Assembly (NCBI GenBank): GCA_039000515.1 | Contig: JBCFYV010000935.1 | Coordinates: forward strand, 57,236,346 to 57,300,345 | DNA from: Timema cristinae | Lineage: Eukaryota; Arthropoda; Insecta; Phasmatodea; Timematidae | Reading direction: 5' to 3' | DNA length: 64,000 bases | Part shown: piece by piece, positions 48,801-60,699 of the stretch | Layout of the letters: each line of letters begins with the position of its first letter | Position numbering within the stretch: the first letter of the stretch is position 1 | Program-made: the position numbers and the translations under genes | The notes under the pieces: model-generated | Seen by the model: only the letters and a program-made list of their open reading frames with translations | What the model was told of the DNA's origin: nothing | Databases searched by the model: none

Positions 48801-51800
48801 AAAGGTGGAAGTCATCTTACAAACATTTTCCAGGACAAATATTTATAAATATTTTTTATTTATTTACATCTATTACTCTTTCCAGCCAATGGCCTAGTTT
48901 TTTATTCAAGCCATATATTTTCCATTACTGACATGCTAGTCCTGTTGTAGCTTCATATGCCTTATAATCTAACTTTAGACTAGGACATGCACAACAACCA
49001 GTCCCTGGACGTCAATTTATCAATGTGAAAGAGTAAACTCACATTTCGACAATGATAATTTGTTTGCCAAGCTGGGAATCAAACCTGGGACCTTTAGCTC
49101 AGTAGGCAGACACGCTACTTTTATATCTCAAAGGCCATAAAAAACCCAGAAAATCCTTTTTTTTTAAATTAATTCAAATATGACAAAGACTTCTTTTAAC
49201 CATAATCTAAATTACATTATAAACATATCAGGTTTTTTCTAATGGATAGCAGCACTAACTCAATTTGAGTTAAAAGTGTACTTTCCCCTTTAAACTTTTT
49301 TTTTAAAATTTCTGATGAAAATTTAATTTGACTATAAATTTTTCAACACCTTCAACATTTTGAAACCCTTGGGACACCATTCGTTTTGAAAGCTTAATGA
49401 TCTATTCAAAGTAAACACTGTTAGCCAAACCTTCAATTGAGTTGATCCAAAAGTCTGATCCTTGGATTTGCTTGAACTGAACCTGGCACGTGTTAGGTGA
49501 ACGCTTGATGCACATGGCATAGTCCAAGTTACTCTGATAATGTCCAAGCCCTTTGTTGTAGTTGAAACTCTGGATGGTACCAGACATTTCCGTAAAGTAC
49601 TGGAGGCAACCAGCCGGAGCTGAAAACATAATCATCATACAGTTTGTGCTGTTAGACCGTTTCTATAAGATTTCATTGAACATATTTTATTATTTGTTTT
49701 TTAAACCTTTCCCGCATGACCACCCATGAGCTTATATCACAAATACTACTACTGGAAATACATATCTATCTAATCACACCATTCCCTTACGGATTAGGCA
49801 AGAAAATCTGCATATATCTCAAAAAACAACTCCATAATTAATACATCCTCACTAACTTTCTTCTTACTTCATATCCTTGAATACTCCCTTCCCTTTAACA
49901 GCCATACACCGAATCATAAATGCTTTTTTATTCTTAAAACTCTTAATATTTTTCTTTTTCACACATTCTTCTACCACAACATTTAGCCGTATCTTACCGG
50001 GCCTACCCTTTCCTTTTGACCCATACACACTCTACCTTCATATATTTGCTAATCAATCCACACTCATCCTCTCGGCACGTCCAAACTAACGTAAGATGCT
50101 TCTTTCACATTAACGCTTTCAGCACCCATTCATTACTGACTCTTTCCATACGAGTTTTCCTACATACATTTCTTAGATGTCTCATTCCAACTGCATTCGC
50201 CTTGCTCTTGTGTTTCTGCTGACAAACCCACGCTTCACATCCATAAAACAATGTTGGCGTGAACACACTTTTACATGCATCCAACTACTCTCAGAGATGC
50301 ACTCAGCCATATTTCAATTTCACCAGCTATCCTTCTATTTTTTAAAGAACATTCTGCTCAGATACACAAAATTCTTCACTTGTTTTAACAGTTTTCCATT
50401 TATACTAAGTTGACATTCATTTCCTGATTCGTTCTTGTCAAAAATTATCACCTCAATTTTGGAGACTATAAGTCACTTTCACTCTCAGCCATTAATACGG
50501 CATTGTCTGCATAGAGCAGCAGTCTCAATTCACACTGCCAGATTGTACACCAACCGCAGCCTCACTAGCATCCCTCAAACACTTATCCATGAATGCATTA
50601 AACATCCTTGGGGGCATAACACAACCTTGTCTAACACTCTGAATGTCAAACCATTTGCTCAAAGGTCCATTCATCCTAACTCACGTTTTACTTTGATCAT
50701 AATTGCATTTACTAACCATGCATACATACAATACTATCTCAGAACATTCCATAACATTTATCCTATTCACACGATTGTATGCGTTTTCCAGATCAATAAA
50801 TGCTCAATACACTTTCTTCCTTGCTGTCATACATTTCTCAATCGGGGTTGAAATGAAAATATCTAGAAATAGGGCTTATAAGGATAAAACTGGAAATATT
50901 TACTCGGGAACGCCATAATTTTTACTACTGCATCTTGCTGGCTCTTTGGGTTACTGTGCATATTTATTATGCTAGTTTTGTGAGAATGAAGAAGGAATAC
51001 TATTGTAGTAAATTGAGCCACACTACCTTGTAGGGAGAGTAGGAGAAAATATATATATATATATATTTTAAATCATTCTCATTACACCTGGGCAAGATTA
51101 GAAAACTCGACGTCTGTCACTGGCAAACCAAACTCTATGAGCATGACATATAGTTTATGTGCCCACCGATAATAGGCCATTTAAATAGTAAAAAAAAAAA
51201 ATTATGTGATCAGTTGTTTTTTTTCCTTCTTTTTCTTTTTAGTCTGTTTGGACAGTAGTTAAATTAAAAATGCAGATTCTTTTGATGGGAAGTTTTTAAA
51301 CCAATTTTAGAATTTAAAAACTTGTATTATCTGATAAATCGATTAAAATCCCCACATTACTAGAAAATGTATACATGAAGGGTACAGGGGGAAATGGAGA
51401 GAGTCCAATTTTAGCTCAAATTTAACTAGTGCTGCCATCTGATAGACAACCATAAGACCTTTCTAATTCATTTTAGATTATGGTTAAAATGGTCTCGGTA
51501 ATTTAAATTAAAATTAATTAAAAACAGAGTATTTTCTAGTGTCCTTCTGGGGTCCTGAAATATAAAAGTTGTCCTGTGTATTGTGACTCGCCCCCCTCCC
51601 TACCCCCACCTATAGCCTTCATATAGATAAGCTATTCATTGCAAAGCTTGCAGAAACAAACATCTTCCTGAATTACTACTAACGTGTGACATCCTATCCC
51701 AATTGAAAAACTTTATTTTTCGAAAGCCATTGTTTAAAATATAGTTTCAAAAGTTAAAAGGCAAATTTTCCCAGAATTCAATACCAGGGAACAATTGTGT

Positions 51801-54800
51801 CGAAATTCAGGATGACCTCACCGACAAGCTCTGGCGTGTCTCGACAGTCTATCTGTGTCACTTGTATTCGCCACTCATAGGGTTTCAGCCCCGACGTCAT
51901 CACCATGAGGGACACCGAGGCGCTGCCAATAGATGCGTCCACTGGCACATATACTGCAATACAAGCATAAACAGAGATTTCTCATACATGTGAAGAATTT
52001 TCTTTACCTTCTGTTTCTAAAAATGTGGATTCCTCAGTTTATTAACTCTTTGCTTTTCCTTCAATACCTTTCAATCGACAATTATCCTTCTTTATAGATT
52101 CCTCAAATTTAATCACACCTTGATCTTCGTTCACTACCTCTTCATTGGGTAAAATAATAAAGATTTAGCAAAGATTATCCTTCTTTATATTTTACTCAAA
52201 TTTATTCACTCTTTTATCCTGCTTCAAAACCCTTCATCATTCAAGAATGATAAGGATTTAAAAATAGACTAATATACTCCAAATTTCCTTAAATAGAGTT
52301 TTTGTACTATCTTTTCTAAAAAAAGTTATTTATTGAAAACTACACAAAACTAAGTTTTAATTGTCATTGATAAATGGTTTCATTATAAACAAACCAATAT
52401 CCCCCTCCCCCACCCCTATGATATTAGTGGAAAATAAATTATTGTAATCTAACCATTAATATTTTAAATACTTTTCTATGCCGGTATTCCAACTAGAATG
52501 GAATAGAATTATCATAATTTGGTTTTTTTTAAATACTTTTATTCTCAAATAAGAGATAATCTGCAAAGGTTTTTTTAGATATGCTTATAAGTGCCTAGTA
52601 TACATAAATTACAACAAGGAAGTGCACAGGATGATGATACAGTTTAAGGTAATGCACCAGCATTCACATGGTAAAATCACACTCGGGTCAGAGTTGATTT
52701 GCCATTCGAATACGCTAGAGATGATCTTATAGGTATGTTAACATGTCTATATTATTAATCCCTGAAACTTCTTAATTGCATTAAACACTAAATCCCTTGT
52801 ATTCTATTCGTAAATTGAAAAATTACACCTGCACATGGGAATCATACCCAGGTACTCGTGTCCAAGTGTCATTTTTCATTATTTACAAACATGATCGTTG
52901 ATGTGGCTACATTCACAAATCCACGGCGATACATTGAGAGTTAATTAGGACTGAGCACACTTTTACAAGCCACGCTCAGAGAGATGGTTTTCATGTCTTT
53001 TTACTCAGATCTTTATAAAGATGGCCAATCTTGCGTTGAATGACTTTAGAGCTGTCACGAATATGTTGATAAAGGAGCTAGAAATTCATTAAACTAGGTA
53101 GCATGAAATCAAAATTTTGATCCATAAATAGATTCTCAAGCGCAAAGGATTAGGTGTATCTACTAATTTTTCTGCTCAGTCCACTTTATAGAATGAGCTT
53201 CTTTCACTGTTCTGTGTCCTGTCACCATTTTGAATGCTATTCTATCCGAGCTGACTCGCAAAAGTTGAGCACGGTCTGACTCCACTCTGTTCAGGCGACG
53301 CTGTCTGAATGGGCTCAGATCACATGTTTTCCAAATACAAGTAGTGACCGAGTGTGCTTGGTCCAGAGTGTACTTATATGCTGCTACTGCGGCTTAACCT
53401 AAAAATCATCACAGTTTTTTAAGCTTCGCATTTCATCTACAATACAAATGTGATAACCAGCTCTGTGATTATGAACACCTTTCTCATGTATACTCTATTA
53501 ACGTAATTAATGTATCCATACAATCCAAATGGGTACTAATATGTGGTAAAAAAAAACTATGAGAAGAAACTACCACAACATACTAATATTAAATAACATA
53601 ATTAACTGTGATAGTCCATGCTTAACTCACTATGCTGTCCAGTATTCTCTCCACACATCTCGGATAGACCGATGCCGTTAGGTAGGGATGTCATTGCCAT
53701 GAAGCGGTCGTTCCGACATATCCCCATGATCTATGGGGCCCTAATATGTTAAACTGGTCAAAATCCAGCCTAAAACAATTCCACCAATGATATATTTAAA
53801 TCACAAATGTAGGAGAAAAATAAAGGGTTTTAGCATATTATTCAAATCAATTGAGAGTACACTAAATTATGTTTTCATTAATATAAAATTATGAGATTGC
53901 AAAGAAACATTATTTTATAAACTACCCCTTTATTCAAAAAATATTTTTTCCGTAGTGTCAATTTTTAAATTAAATTGATAAATTCTCTTACCTTATTTGA
54001 CAAACATTTGCATTGGTTACATCTATACGAAAATCACAGAATGAGCCAATCGTGTCTGGTTTTGGGTAACTTGGATTAACAAAATAAGAAACTGTCTGCG
54101 TGGTCACATTGCGACAACTTTTTTCCACTGAAAGAAGAAATAACTGCTTTATATTTTTACTCCTAATCTAAGTTTGTACAACTGTTAGAAAATATTTTTT
54201 ATATATATTAAATCAGAGAAGATACACTAAAATATAATTGATAGTTAAGGAACTAACCTGAAAAGATAAAGATACTTTAAGAGGAGTGGTTGGGGTATTA
54301 ATCTCCGCAAAGAGTAATCAATCTTCCTCCTAAATTGTTTCTCATGCTCTTTCCCCACTTATGTAGGTACATTTCCTCTAAATATTATCTTCCTCATTCC
54401 TACCCTATTAGTGTAAGTATGCAGTTAACTCAGACAAAGTAGTAAGGTGGAAAAAAAAATCAAGCCATTCTTGAAATCTATAATATCTTATAATTATCTC
54501 TTAATTCAGTTTAGAAAGGAAAAGTAATATTTCTTTCTAATATTTTTATAAGGGTGATTAAAGTGAGGTGGAAGGGAACAAAAGTTAAGGTCAATATTTT
54601 TTGCTATTTCTATCGCAAAAAAAACCTTTTTTTGGCAAAACTAAATAAAATTTCTGTTCAATAGAAAGGTTTAGTTTTATTTTCAATACATAGTCATCCC
54701 TACAGTTAATGAAAAGACATATTTTTTAAATGAAGAGAAAAGTTTCTGTTCAAATTTCATGAAGTCCATGAAATATTAAATAATTGTTCAACTTATTATG

Positions 54801-55865
54801 TATATAAAATTAAACTAAACATACTTAATGAAAAAACATTTTGGCCAAAAAGGTTTTTCTTTATCAAAAATGTAAAAATACCTACTTAAACTCATCTTCC
54901 ATATCACCTTAAATAAAACAGGCTTAATGTGGTGAGCAAATTAAATAGGCCTCGTGCTATGGGTTAGTGACTGCCGAAACACTACCTGCAATTTTTAGGT
55001 ACTTGTGTCTGTTTTAACAAAAAAAAAAAAAAAAGTCCGGACTCACCGATACAGCAAACACCCTCTCCGTCAGCACACGAAGACAAGTCCATTCCTCCCA
55101 GTTCTTCACATTCAGCATCAGTGTAGCACATTCCAGTGGCCCCACTCTGCGTATGACATACTAGACTGTCACTGTCGTCTCTCGCAGTACCAACACTGTT
55201 TAATATGTCATCTTCAAGTTCGTAGTTTTCACTCTTTTGTTGCGCCTGTTGCTGGGGCATGAATAACGACCCATAAGAACCATATAGCATCAAATCTAAA
55301 GTAGAACAAAAATACAATTTAGACTAATAAAATTTCACAAGTTTTTACATAATTTAAAACACTTAAAACCCAGAGTTATTACTTTTCTTTTTATTAGTTC
55401 TATTTTTTGTAACAAAACTATTAACCTTCGAGATTTTATTGGTATTTAAAAAGGTATTGTGATTAAAAAAAGTACAGTTTTCTTATTTTTATTTTAAATT
55501 AATTTTCAAATTGCAATGATGATAATTCTTTAATTACAAGTAATATCTTTGGAATCCTTGGCATAAACTTAATACCTTTATTTTATCCTTATTCTCATTT
55601 TGAAACAAAATAATTAAATCCAGGCAAGATATGAGAACATTTTGAGTTATTTATTATTATATTATTATTATTATTTCAAAGTAACAAACAGTATTGTTAT
55701 CAATCGTGATACCCTTTTCTTTTTTCCATAAAATTTGTATGACTCACTTCGATGCTTCCTTTGAATTCCCTCTTTTCCTGGAATAGTGTTGTCATCTATG
55801 GAGCGCACACTTGCGGAAATCAATATCGTACATAAAATAGCTATGGCTATTTTTGTGTCAGCCAT
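45708..55865 (-). CDS. Secreted two-CUB protein of arthropod type, with apparent frameshift in exon 4 (8 coding exons, whole gene span)
   Basis: Minus-strand join of 55865-55748, 55295-55047, 54127-53992, 53769-53631, 51953-51822, 49619-49419, 47776-47507 and 45829-45708. All junctions are GT-AG with matching phases, except that exon 4 needs one extra base; with it the product is 455 residues. Order: signal peptide, Ser/Asp-rich linker, Cys motif GMCYTDAEC...CADGEGVCC, first CUB-like region (exons 3-5), second CUB-like region (exons 6-8), both with regularly placed cysteines. This resembles a family of uncharacterised secreted CUB proteins in arthropods that carry the same short Cys motif ahead of the CUB regions and GCLQYFT...GTIQSFNY at the start of the second. 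The function is unknown; CUB domains usually bind proteins or glycans outside the cell. If the shift is real, translation stops after about 193 residues. Confidence 0.82.
45868..46262 (-). repeat. Two family C SINEs in tandem
   Basis: Copy one 45868-46081 (CATGCGGCCACCCAAGCAGG head, GTCATCGGCAGTCTAGTC) and copy two from 46082 (GGAAGGTTGAATTTAGAGAA to GTCACCAGCAGTCCAGT). Inside the last intron of the CUB gene. Confidence 0.7.
46836..46995 (+). repeat. SINE family A, 5'-truncated, with 11-bp duplication
   Basis: From CCAGGTCACCACCGTGG to the tail and TAA repeats; duplication ATTTAGTTGCT at 46825-46835 and 46996-47006. Confidence 0.88.
47507..47776 (-). CDS. CUB-protein exon 7 (second CUB region, middle)
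   Basis: Acceptor TGGTTAG; PYLEEGVGRTGTLPCDVSSH, DYLHIPDGRGGGSDELDAFG, then SDKFCGRSLSG and DPPDNTSFAST. DYLHIPDG and DKFCG are the usual CUB strand signatures. Donor GTAGGT, phase 1; a second GTGGTC donor three bases on would put the last exon out of frame. Confidence 0.83.
47814..47895. mobile_element. pogo/Tigger-like terminal fragment
   Basis: TACAGTAGTCCCCAACTATC and GATTATCGGCCATTGTTTTA; opposite end not identified. In CUB intron 6. Confidence 0.35.
48892..49120 (-). repeat. SINE family F
   Basis: Complement order of the 40.6-kb copy: CCTGTTGTAGCTTCATATGC, TAATCTAACTTTAGACTAGG, CAATGATAATTTG, GGGAATCAAACCTGGGACC, TTTAGCTCAGTAGGCAG. Confidence 0.7.
49419..49619 (-). CDS. CUB-protein exon 6 (second CUB region, start)
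   Basis: Acceptor TTTTCAG; PAGCLQYFTEMSGTIQSFNY, then YAMCIKRSPNTCQVQFKQIQ, the hallmark opening of the second CUB region. Two in-phase weak donors are possible: GTGTTT at 49418 (used here) or GTTTGG at 49430, four residues shorter. Reading through gives a TAG at 49404. Confidence 0.85.
49755..50880 (-). mobile_element. LINE reverse transcriptase remnant
   Basis: Minus-strand reading in broken frames: IDLENAYNRV (50797-50769), RQGCVMPP (50632-50609) and LLLYADNAVLMAESES, with the catalytic box as YADN at 50513-50502. These are, in order, the A, B and C palm motifs of a non-LTR reverse transcriptase. Stops and shifts throughout, so dead. The 3' part is shared with 29.58-30.03 kb. It lies in CUB intron 5 and would be read in the same sense as that gene. 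Confidence 0.75.
51010..51130 (-). repeat. SINE family C, decayed
   Basis: GTAGGGAGAGTAGGAG and CTCATTACACCTGGGCAAGA, with a TA run inserted. Confidence 0.35.
51822..51953 (-). CDS. CUB-protein exon 5 (first CUB region, C-terminal half)
   Basis: Acceptor TATTGCAG; completes Ile and reads YVPVDASIGSASVSLMVMTS, then YEWRIQVTQIDC, the closing strands of the first CUB region. Donor GTGAGG, phase 1. GC-rich relative to surrounding introns. Confidence 0.82.
52812..52886. repeat. Foldback E, copy 2
   Basis: AAATTGAAAAATTACACCTG and its near complement around GGTACTCGTGTCC; same arms as 12.18-12.30 kb but shorter. Confidence 0.55.
53483..53556 (+). repeat. SINE tail fragment
   Basis: TATTAACGTAATTAATG and AATCCAAATGGGTACTAAT resemble the shared tail. 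Confidence 0.4.
53631..53769 (-). CDS. CUB-protein exon 4 (frameshifted)
   Basis: Acceptor GTTTTAG, then LDFDQFNILGPHRSWG in the incoming frame, which meets TGA at 53693-53691. The family-like continuation ICRNDRFMAMTSLPNG...MCGENTGQH lies one frame away and runs to donor GTGAGT with the phase the next exon needs. One additional G in the G run (plus-strand C run at 53722-53725) would join the two. This is either a consensus error in a homopolymer or a genuine 1-base deletion. Confidence 0.75.
53992..54127 (-). CDS. CUB-protein exon 3 (first CUB region, N-terminal half)
   Basis: Acceptor TTTCAG; V-EKSCRNVTTQTVSYFVNPSY, then GSFCDFRIDVTNANVCQIR. SYFVNPSYP and the Cys spacing are typical of a CUB start. 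Donor GTAAGAG, phase 2. The exon is in frame with its neighbours. Confidence 0.8.
54282..54452 (+). repeat. SINE family C, decayed
   Basis: Body TTTCTCATGCTCTTTCCCC and tail words CTATTAGTGTAAG and AAAGTAGTAAGGTGG. Confidence 0.4.
55047..55295 (-). CDS. CUB-protein exon 2 (short Cys-rich motif)
   Basis: Acceptor TACTTTAG; reads LMLYGSYGSLFMPQQQAQQK, an acidic linker, then CHTQSGATGMCYTDAEC and CADGEGVCC. The spaced cysteines (C, C, C, C, CC) match the compact motif found N-terminal to CUB regions in this arthropod family. Donor GTGAGT, phase 1. Confidence 0.82.
55748..55865 (-). CDS. CUB-protein coding exon 1 (signal peptide)
   Basis: Begins MADTKIAIAILCTILISASV, a signal peptide with likely cleavage near Arg21-Ser22, then a basic GKEGIQRKHR segment. 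Donor GTGAGT, phase 1. An acceptor CTTCTAG eleven bases before the ATG (exon from 55876) shows that the start codon sits at the beginning of the second exon of the transcript. Confidence 0.75.
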
Positions 55866-55989
55866 TGCACAACAAACTAGAAGAACATTTAATTATTTAC
55901 ATCTCTAATATACATTATTACTTGTTCTTAGAGCCATCTGGATACATCTTAAGTTATTAATTAATCAATTAATTTCTGCTCTTTTTCCA

Positions 55990-56105
55990 AACCACGAGAA
56001 GACAAAATGTTGATTGCACTGGGATTCAAACCACAATCTTTATGAGAGGGTTTGTCAGTGACTAAGGGAAGAGAGATGCCTCCATGAACTTGATAAAACT
56101 TGAGG
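55990..56105 (-). repeat. tRNA-like SINE fragment
   Basis: CTGGGATTCAAACCACAATC is a B-box complement; little else is preserved. Confidence 0.3.
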
Positions 56106-56281
56106 CCACCCTTGCTAAGAATATGTGTTTTTGATTTTTATAAGAAACAAATTACTTTTACAAAGGACCGAAGCTTGCACAGTATTTTGCAAATACTCAC
56201 TTTAATTTATAAAAACTAACTAACAATTATTCCTGTGAAACACTGAAAAGAGTATAGAAGTACAAGGCTTTACACACTTAC

Positions 56282-56381
56282 CAGAAAAGTGTAGGCCTCA
56301 AAGTTCACGGTTAAAAACACACAACAAAACTTGGTTGACATCAGTCCCCTTCTTCATAGAAGATATTAAAACACCAACTGA
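56282..56381 (-). other. Probable 5' UTR exon of the CUB gene
   Basis: A strong donor CTG|GTAAGTG at 56281 pairs in sense with the acceptor at 55877 just before the start codon. An Inr-like TCAGTT at 56381-56376 may mark the transcription start. No TATA box at the right distance. Non-coding. Confidence 0.45.
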
Positions 56382-57000
56382 ACTATAGGTAGCATGGCTA
56401 GAGTTAGAGGATGGTCACTTAGATATCTATTTGATAGTTTATACATGTACATACCTTTTCACGTGGCTGTGTATGGTTGCCTCGACAGGTAGATCGACAA
56501 TGAGTCTTCATTTAGATAGTAGGTTATAGATCCGCCTGGTCCTACATGAATGGCCAGAGCTGAACGAATCTTCCTCGGCTTGGATGACAGCCTTCCAGTC
56601 ATTGACCAGTATATTTCTTAGTTGCAGAGAAAAAAAAATGTATCATAAACCCTTTTGTTGGAAGCACTTGAAATTATATAGCCTGTCTAATATTATTTTT
56701 CTTTATTATTGAATACCCATAGAAAAAGTTTTGTATAATATATTGTTAACCAGAATAATTTTGTTTTATTTTGGTCATATTTCTACGTTACTTGTCATCT
56801 AAAGAGTGCTACTGGTTTGTCTTCCTGTTGCTCCCTAGGAGAGTACTCAAATTGACTCAAGACATTTAAAATTCAACAATAATATTATTACTCTTATTAT
56901 ATTGTAATGCTAGGACATGACAATGTTTGTATCAATTAATATAATATTTTTGGATGTTTATGGTACCTATTTCAACTAAATTATAGTTTTTTTTTCTCAT

Positions 57001-57240
57001 TGTGTCTTAGTACCCTTTAATTTATTCACAAACATTAATTATGCTAATGGAATAGGGTTGGAGAAGGTAAATCTTAATAGCAAATGCACTACATTTGTGT
57101 GGAGGGAGAGTGTAAAACCATTTTGTGAAAAACTACACTCAGTACACCCCAATGAGGTTTGAACCCCAATCTACCTGTCACTAGTCATCCAGTCTTAACA
57201 GGAAAGTGGTGCACTAGACCATAAGACCACCGATTCAGGT
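57001..57240 (-). repeat. SINE family C, near full length
   Basis: AATTATGCTAATGGAATAGG tail side, GGAGGGAGAGTGTAAAACCA body, GAGGTTTGAACCCCAATC B-box complement. Confidence 0.7.
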
Positions 57241-58985
57241 CAAATCATTGCTGTTATTAAATTTACTAAATTATTGTGTATGCATTTAAAAATTATTATT
57301 AAGTAAAATATGTAGTGTAAAGTGAAATAAGTTTAATTCACCAACAACTTAACGGGCATGGTGTGCTAGTGAGAAGATAGTGGGTTAAGTGTTACAAATG
57401 GATAATGGATGAGTCAGTAAATTTTGCTCTTTCTTTGGTAGAAGAAGAGAAAATAAAAGATACAGTCTTGGCTTACAAAAGAAACTCTGTGTCTCCTTTT
57501 TTTAACTGTCATATCCAGTTATTTGACCTTCATTCTAGGTACAAAGATGTTGGCTTGTGTTTTCAAATAGAATGGACAGGTCTTTATGAAATTCTTTCAT
57601 CAGTTTTTTTTACCCACTTTAAGCTAAAAAAAAAACCCTTCATAATGTTAAATATTTTAAACTAATAGGTGTGCCAACCACTGTAGTAAAAATTTAATAT
57701 GACCTTGTATTAAAACTAATTCAAATTATCATTCACATAATATTCCCATTTGACATCCAGATAAATTGTCCATTTCACCAGCTTGCCATTTTATCATATG
57801 AAAATGTTCTTCCCAGGTATATTGGCATCTAAACTATGCACAATGTAACTATATACAATCACTTTAAAAATATTTTCCAAATCTGAAATAATAAATGGAT
57901 TTAGCACATTTATTTTTTGTTTAAATAGCCACAGGTCTACTTAAAAATTGGATTCTCTCCTAATAAAAGTCCTATTAATTTTCAGAGTAGATTATTGTCG
58001 TAAGAGCATAATCTAGATATTTGTCATGTTTATTTGTTACCCTTAAACTCCTTATTTTATCACATAAATGGGCACATGGGGGTTAAGGATAGCCCCAAAT
58101 TTAAGTTTAAGAGACAAAATTATTTGGTGTTAAGTTTTAATATTTTTATATAAATATTCAAACACAATTTGAACTTTATAAGACATTATTAGGTTCTCAA
58201 AATTTATCCTGAATTCTGAATTTAAATATTTTTGCCAAAATTTCAATCTAATAACTGTAATTCTTTATTTTTAAGTGACATATAGTTATTTGTTATAGCA
58301 TATCAATAAATATTAGCTGTATTATTTGTTAAGGGGCATCATAAATAGCCAATTTTTATACACCCTAAAAATGCACAAACTTTTAAAAAAATATTTGTAT
58401 TTTTGAAAAATATTTGAGCAAAACTTAATATTATATCTCAGCATACATGTATTTTAATAGAGCTAAAATAAAAATAGAAAATATATCAGGCTATTATTTT
58501 TTTTTATTCATGGGCTAAAGCCACACTAGTGTTGCTTATGAACAATAAAATCTTAATAGGTACCTTAAATTGGACAATTTTCTACCACAAGAGTAAAAAA
58601 GATGTAGTTAGGTATAAAATAACATTAGGACATTATATAAACAGAGAAAGTTTAAAAAAGTGAAACAAAATTGAAATTCAAAACTGTTTATAAATTAATG
58701 TGCAGGGATAGAGATAAACCCCAGAAAGCAATCCCTGCCTTAACTCATGTAACTATTTTGATACAACATAGTGTTGTGAAAAAAATTGCACTTCAATTTA
58801 TATGACTTCCCCTGAATAATTAAGGATAGTAAAGGGATTTAAGTAAGCTTATTGTAGTTAGTGTCACTATAAGTTAACAAGTACTGGTACTAGAGCTCAA
58901 ATAAAAATAGCATTGATTAAAAATAGAAAGTAAGTTTTGTAGTTTTCATTTGAATTAGGCCCTACTTGTTTAAAATTGGAATTGC
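57241..58985. other. Intergenic, no feature seen
   Basis: AT-rich. An 86-codon ORF at 57405 has no recognised domain and no splice-linked neighbour. Confidence 0.5.
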
Positions 58986-59024
58986 AGAGGTGTGACGTGG
59001 AGTGTTGCCAGAATGAAAAATTGT

Positions 59025-59335
59025 TTTTATTTAGTTGAGGTATTTAACATGCACTTTCTGAATCGACTAATCATATCAACAAAAGATAATTTTTATAAGC
59101 GAGAGCGAAAGGGCCTCACAATTTTACTGGGAAAGGTACTTTTACTTGCCTTACAAGGATCTTTTACATCAACATGGCACCAACAGCTTTACCTCTCTCC
59201 TGAAGGAAGTTGGGCTATGGATTTTTCGTGCAAGAAAAACCTGTCTACCCCGGCTGGGTTTGAACCCATGAACATCTGGTCCTGAGGTGAGGACTTTACC
59301 CCAAGGTCTCTAAGGTCAGCGCACAGAGCTTGTTC
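59025..59335 (-). repeat. Repeat G with tRNA-like head
   Basis: The minus strand reads a tRNA-like segment with GGGTTCAAACCC (B box) near 59262, then a body reaching GCATGTTAAATACCTCAAC. Part of the body recurs at 22.84 kb. Confidence 0.5.
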
Positions 59336-59527
59336 AAATTGTACTTATGATATGTTCTCATTACTCAGTAGAACATTCATTGGTCTGGTATCAATAGAAA
59401 TACATTCTCGTAGAACAGAACCTATGTGTGATTTGTAAAATGAGGAGCGAGTAGGTGAGAAAATCACAGGTATAGGTTTAACAAGCTCTACTTAGCCTAG
59501 CAACTATCCACAACACACTACTGCAGA

Positions 59528-59772
59528 AGACCTGCTTCACTGATAGATTGATGTAAAAGTCACACTCGCAATAAACTGGACTGCCAATGACAAGGAAATT
59601 ACAGTTAGAATCCTGGTTGGATGTACCGAGTGTGGTTTTTTTCTAAATTATTTTACACTCTCCCTCCACGCAAATGCAGCACTTCTCTAAATAGAACCTT
59701 CCTTCATCACCTTACACATTAGTACATATGTGTAAAGCCCGAAAAGGGTAGTAAGATGTGATGTTAAAAAAA
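59528..59772 (+). repeat. SINE family C
   Basis: CTGGACTGCCAATGACAAGG, CACTCTCCCTCCACGCAAAT and GCCCGAAAAGGGTAGTAAGA. Confidence 0.7.
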
Positions 59773-60459
59773 CCTCAAAGTGAAACATAGTACCTATTAA
59801 TTACTTAGAATGATTTCCTTGGGATACTGTATGTTAAGCTGAAATGACTAGAAATACATGCTAAGACAGAGGTATAGCTCTAGCGGTCTGTACGGGAAAA
59901 ATAACTTTTGTACATTATATAGTCACTTGGTTTATTGAAATCACTGCTCTGAGTTACCATCCATTAAAAGAATTGAATTAGCATATTATATATAGGTATT
60001 TAATAGTAATAATTACTGTCTTCACCTCCAGTGACTATGGAGCTATGCACCCTAAATTCCTCTTCTCTGAAATTTAATTCTGGACACAACCTTGATTGTT
60101 CACCCCGCTTCCCCCCCCCCCCCCCAACCCACCATGCCTTTTGCCCCCAAATAAAATCTTTGGGTGTGTCACTGGTTTGACTGGTAATAAAGAGGCACAT
60201 CTATTTATTGTTTCTATGATTGGAATAAGCTTTTTATTTACCGGTATATTATGTGAATGTTCCATAAAATATGCTTATATTATATTGTCAAACCTTGATA
60301 AGTAGACCTAACAGTAATGGTCGACAAATTCAACTCTCATTTTCTATGGGGTTTTTTTTCAATAGGATTGTTTTGACTTGGTTTTGAGGAAAAAAATATA
60401 TATATTTTTTTATCTTTGGTGATATGGATCCGGTTAAAATAAAATTCAATCAAACCCAT

Positions 60460-60692
60460 TTCAGTGGTTGAATTGTTGAGGCGTCACTCTCATAATGGAC
60501 TGGACTTCTGATCAAAGGGAGATTAAGGGTCGAATCCAGGTTGGGTCTACTGAGGTTGGTTTTTCTTAAATAGTTTCCCACTCTCCTTCCACGTGAATGC
60601 TTCCTTCCTCATCTCCACCCCTTATAGTAATTATCATATACCGGTACCTATGCGGATAACCTGAACAGGTAGTAATATGTGGCGATAAAAAA
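60460..60692 (+). repeat. SINE family C, full length
   Basis: Head AGTGGTTGAATTGTTGAGGC, B box GGGTCGAATCCAGG, body and tail CCTGAACAGGTAGTAATATG. Confidence 0.7.
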
Positions 60693-60699
60693 TAATTGG

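Noticed and set aside
50435..50851. 138-codon plus-strand ORF
   Set aside because: It is the antisense shadow of the LINE reverse transcriptase remnant.
57405..57665. 86-codon ORF starting MDESVNFALSLVEEEK
   Set aside because: No recognisable family; AT-rich composition, unlike the real exons; no promoter or splice evidence.
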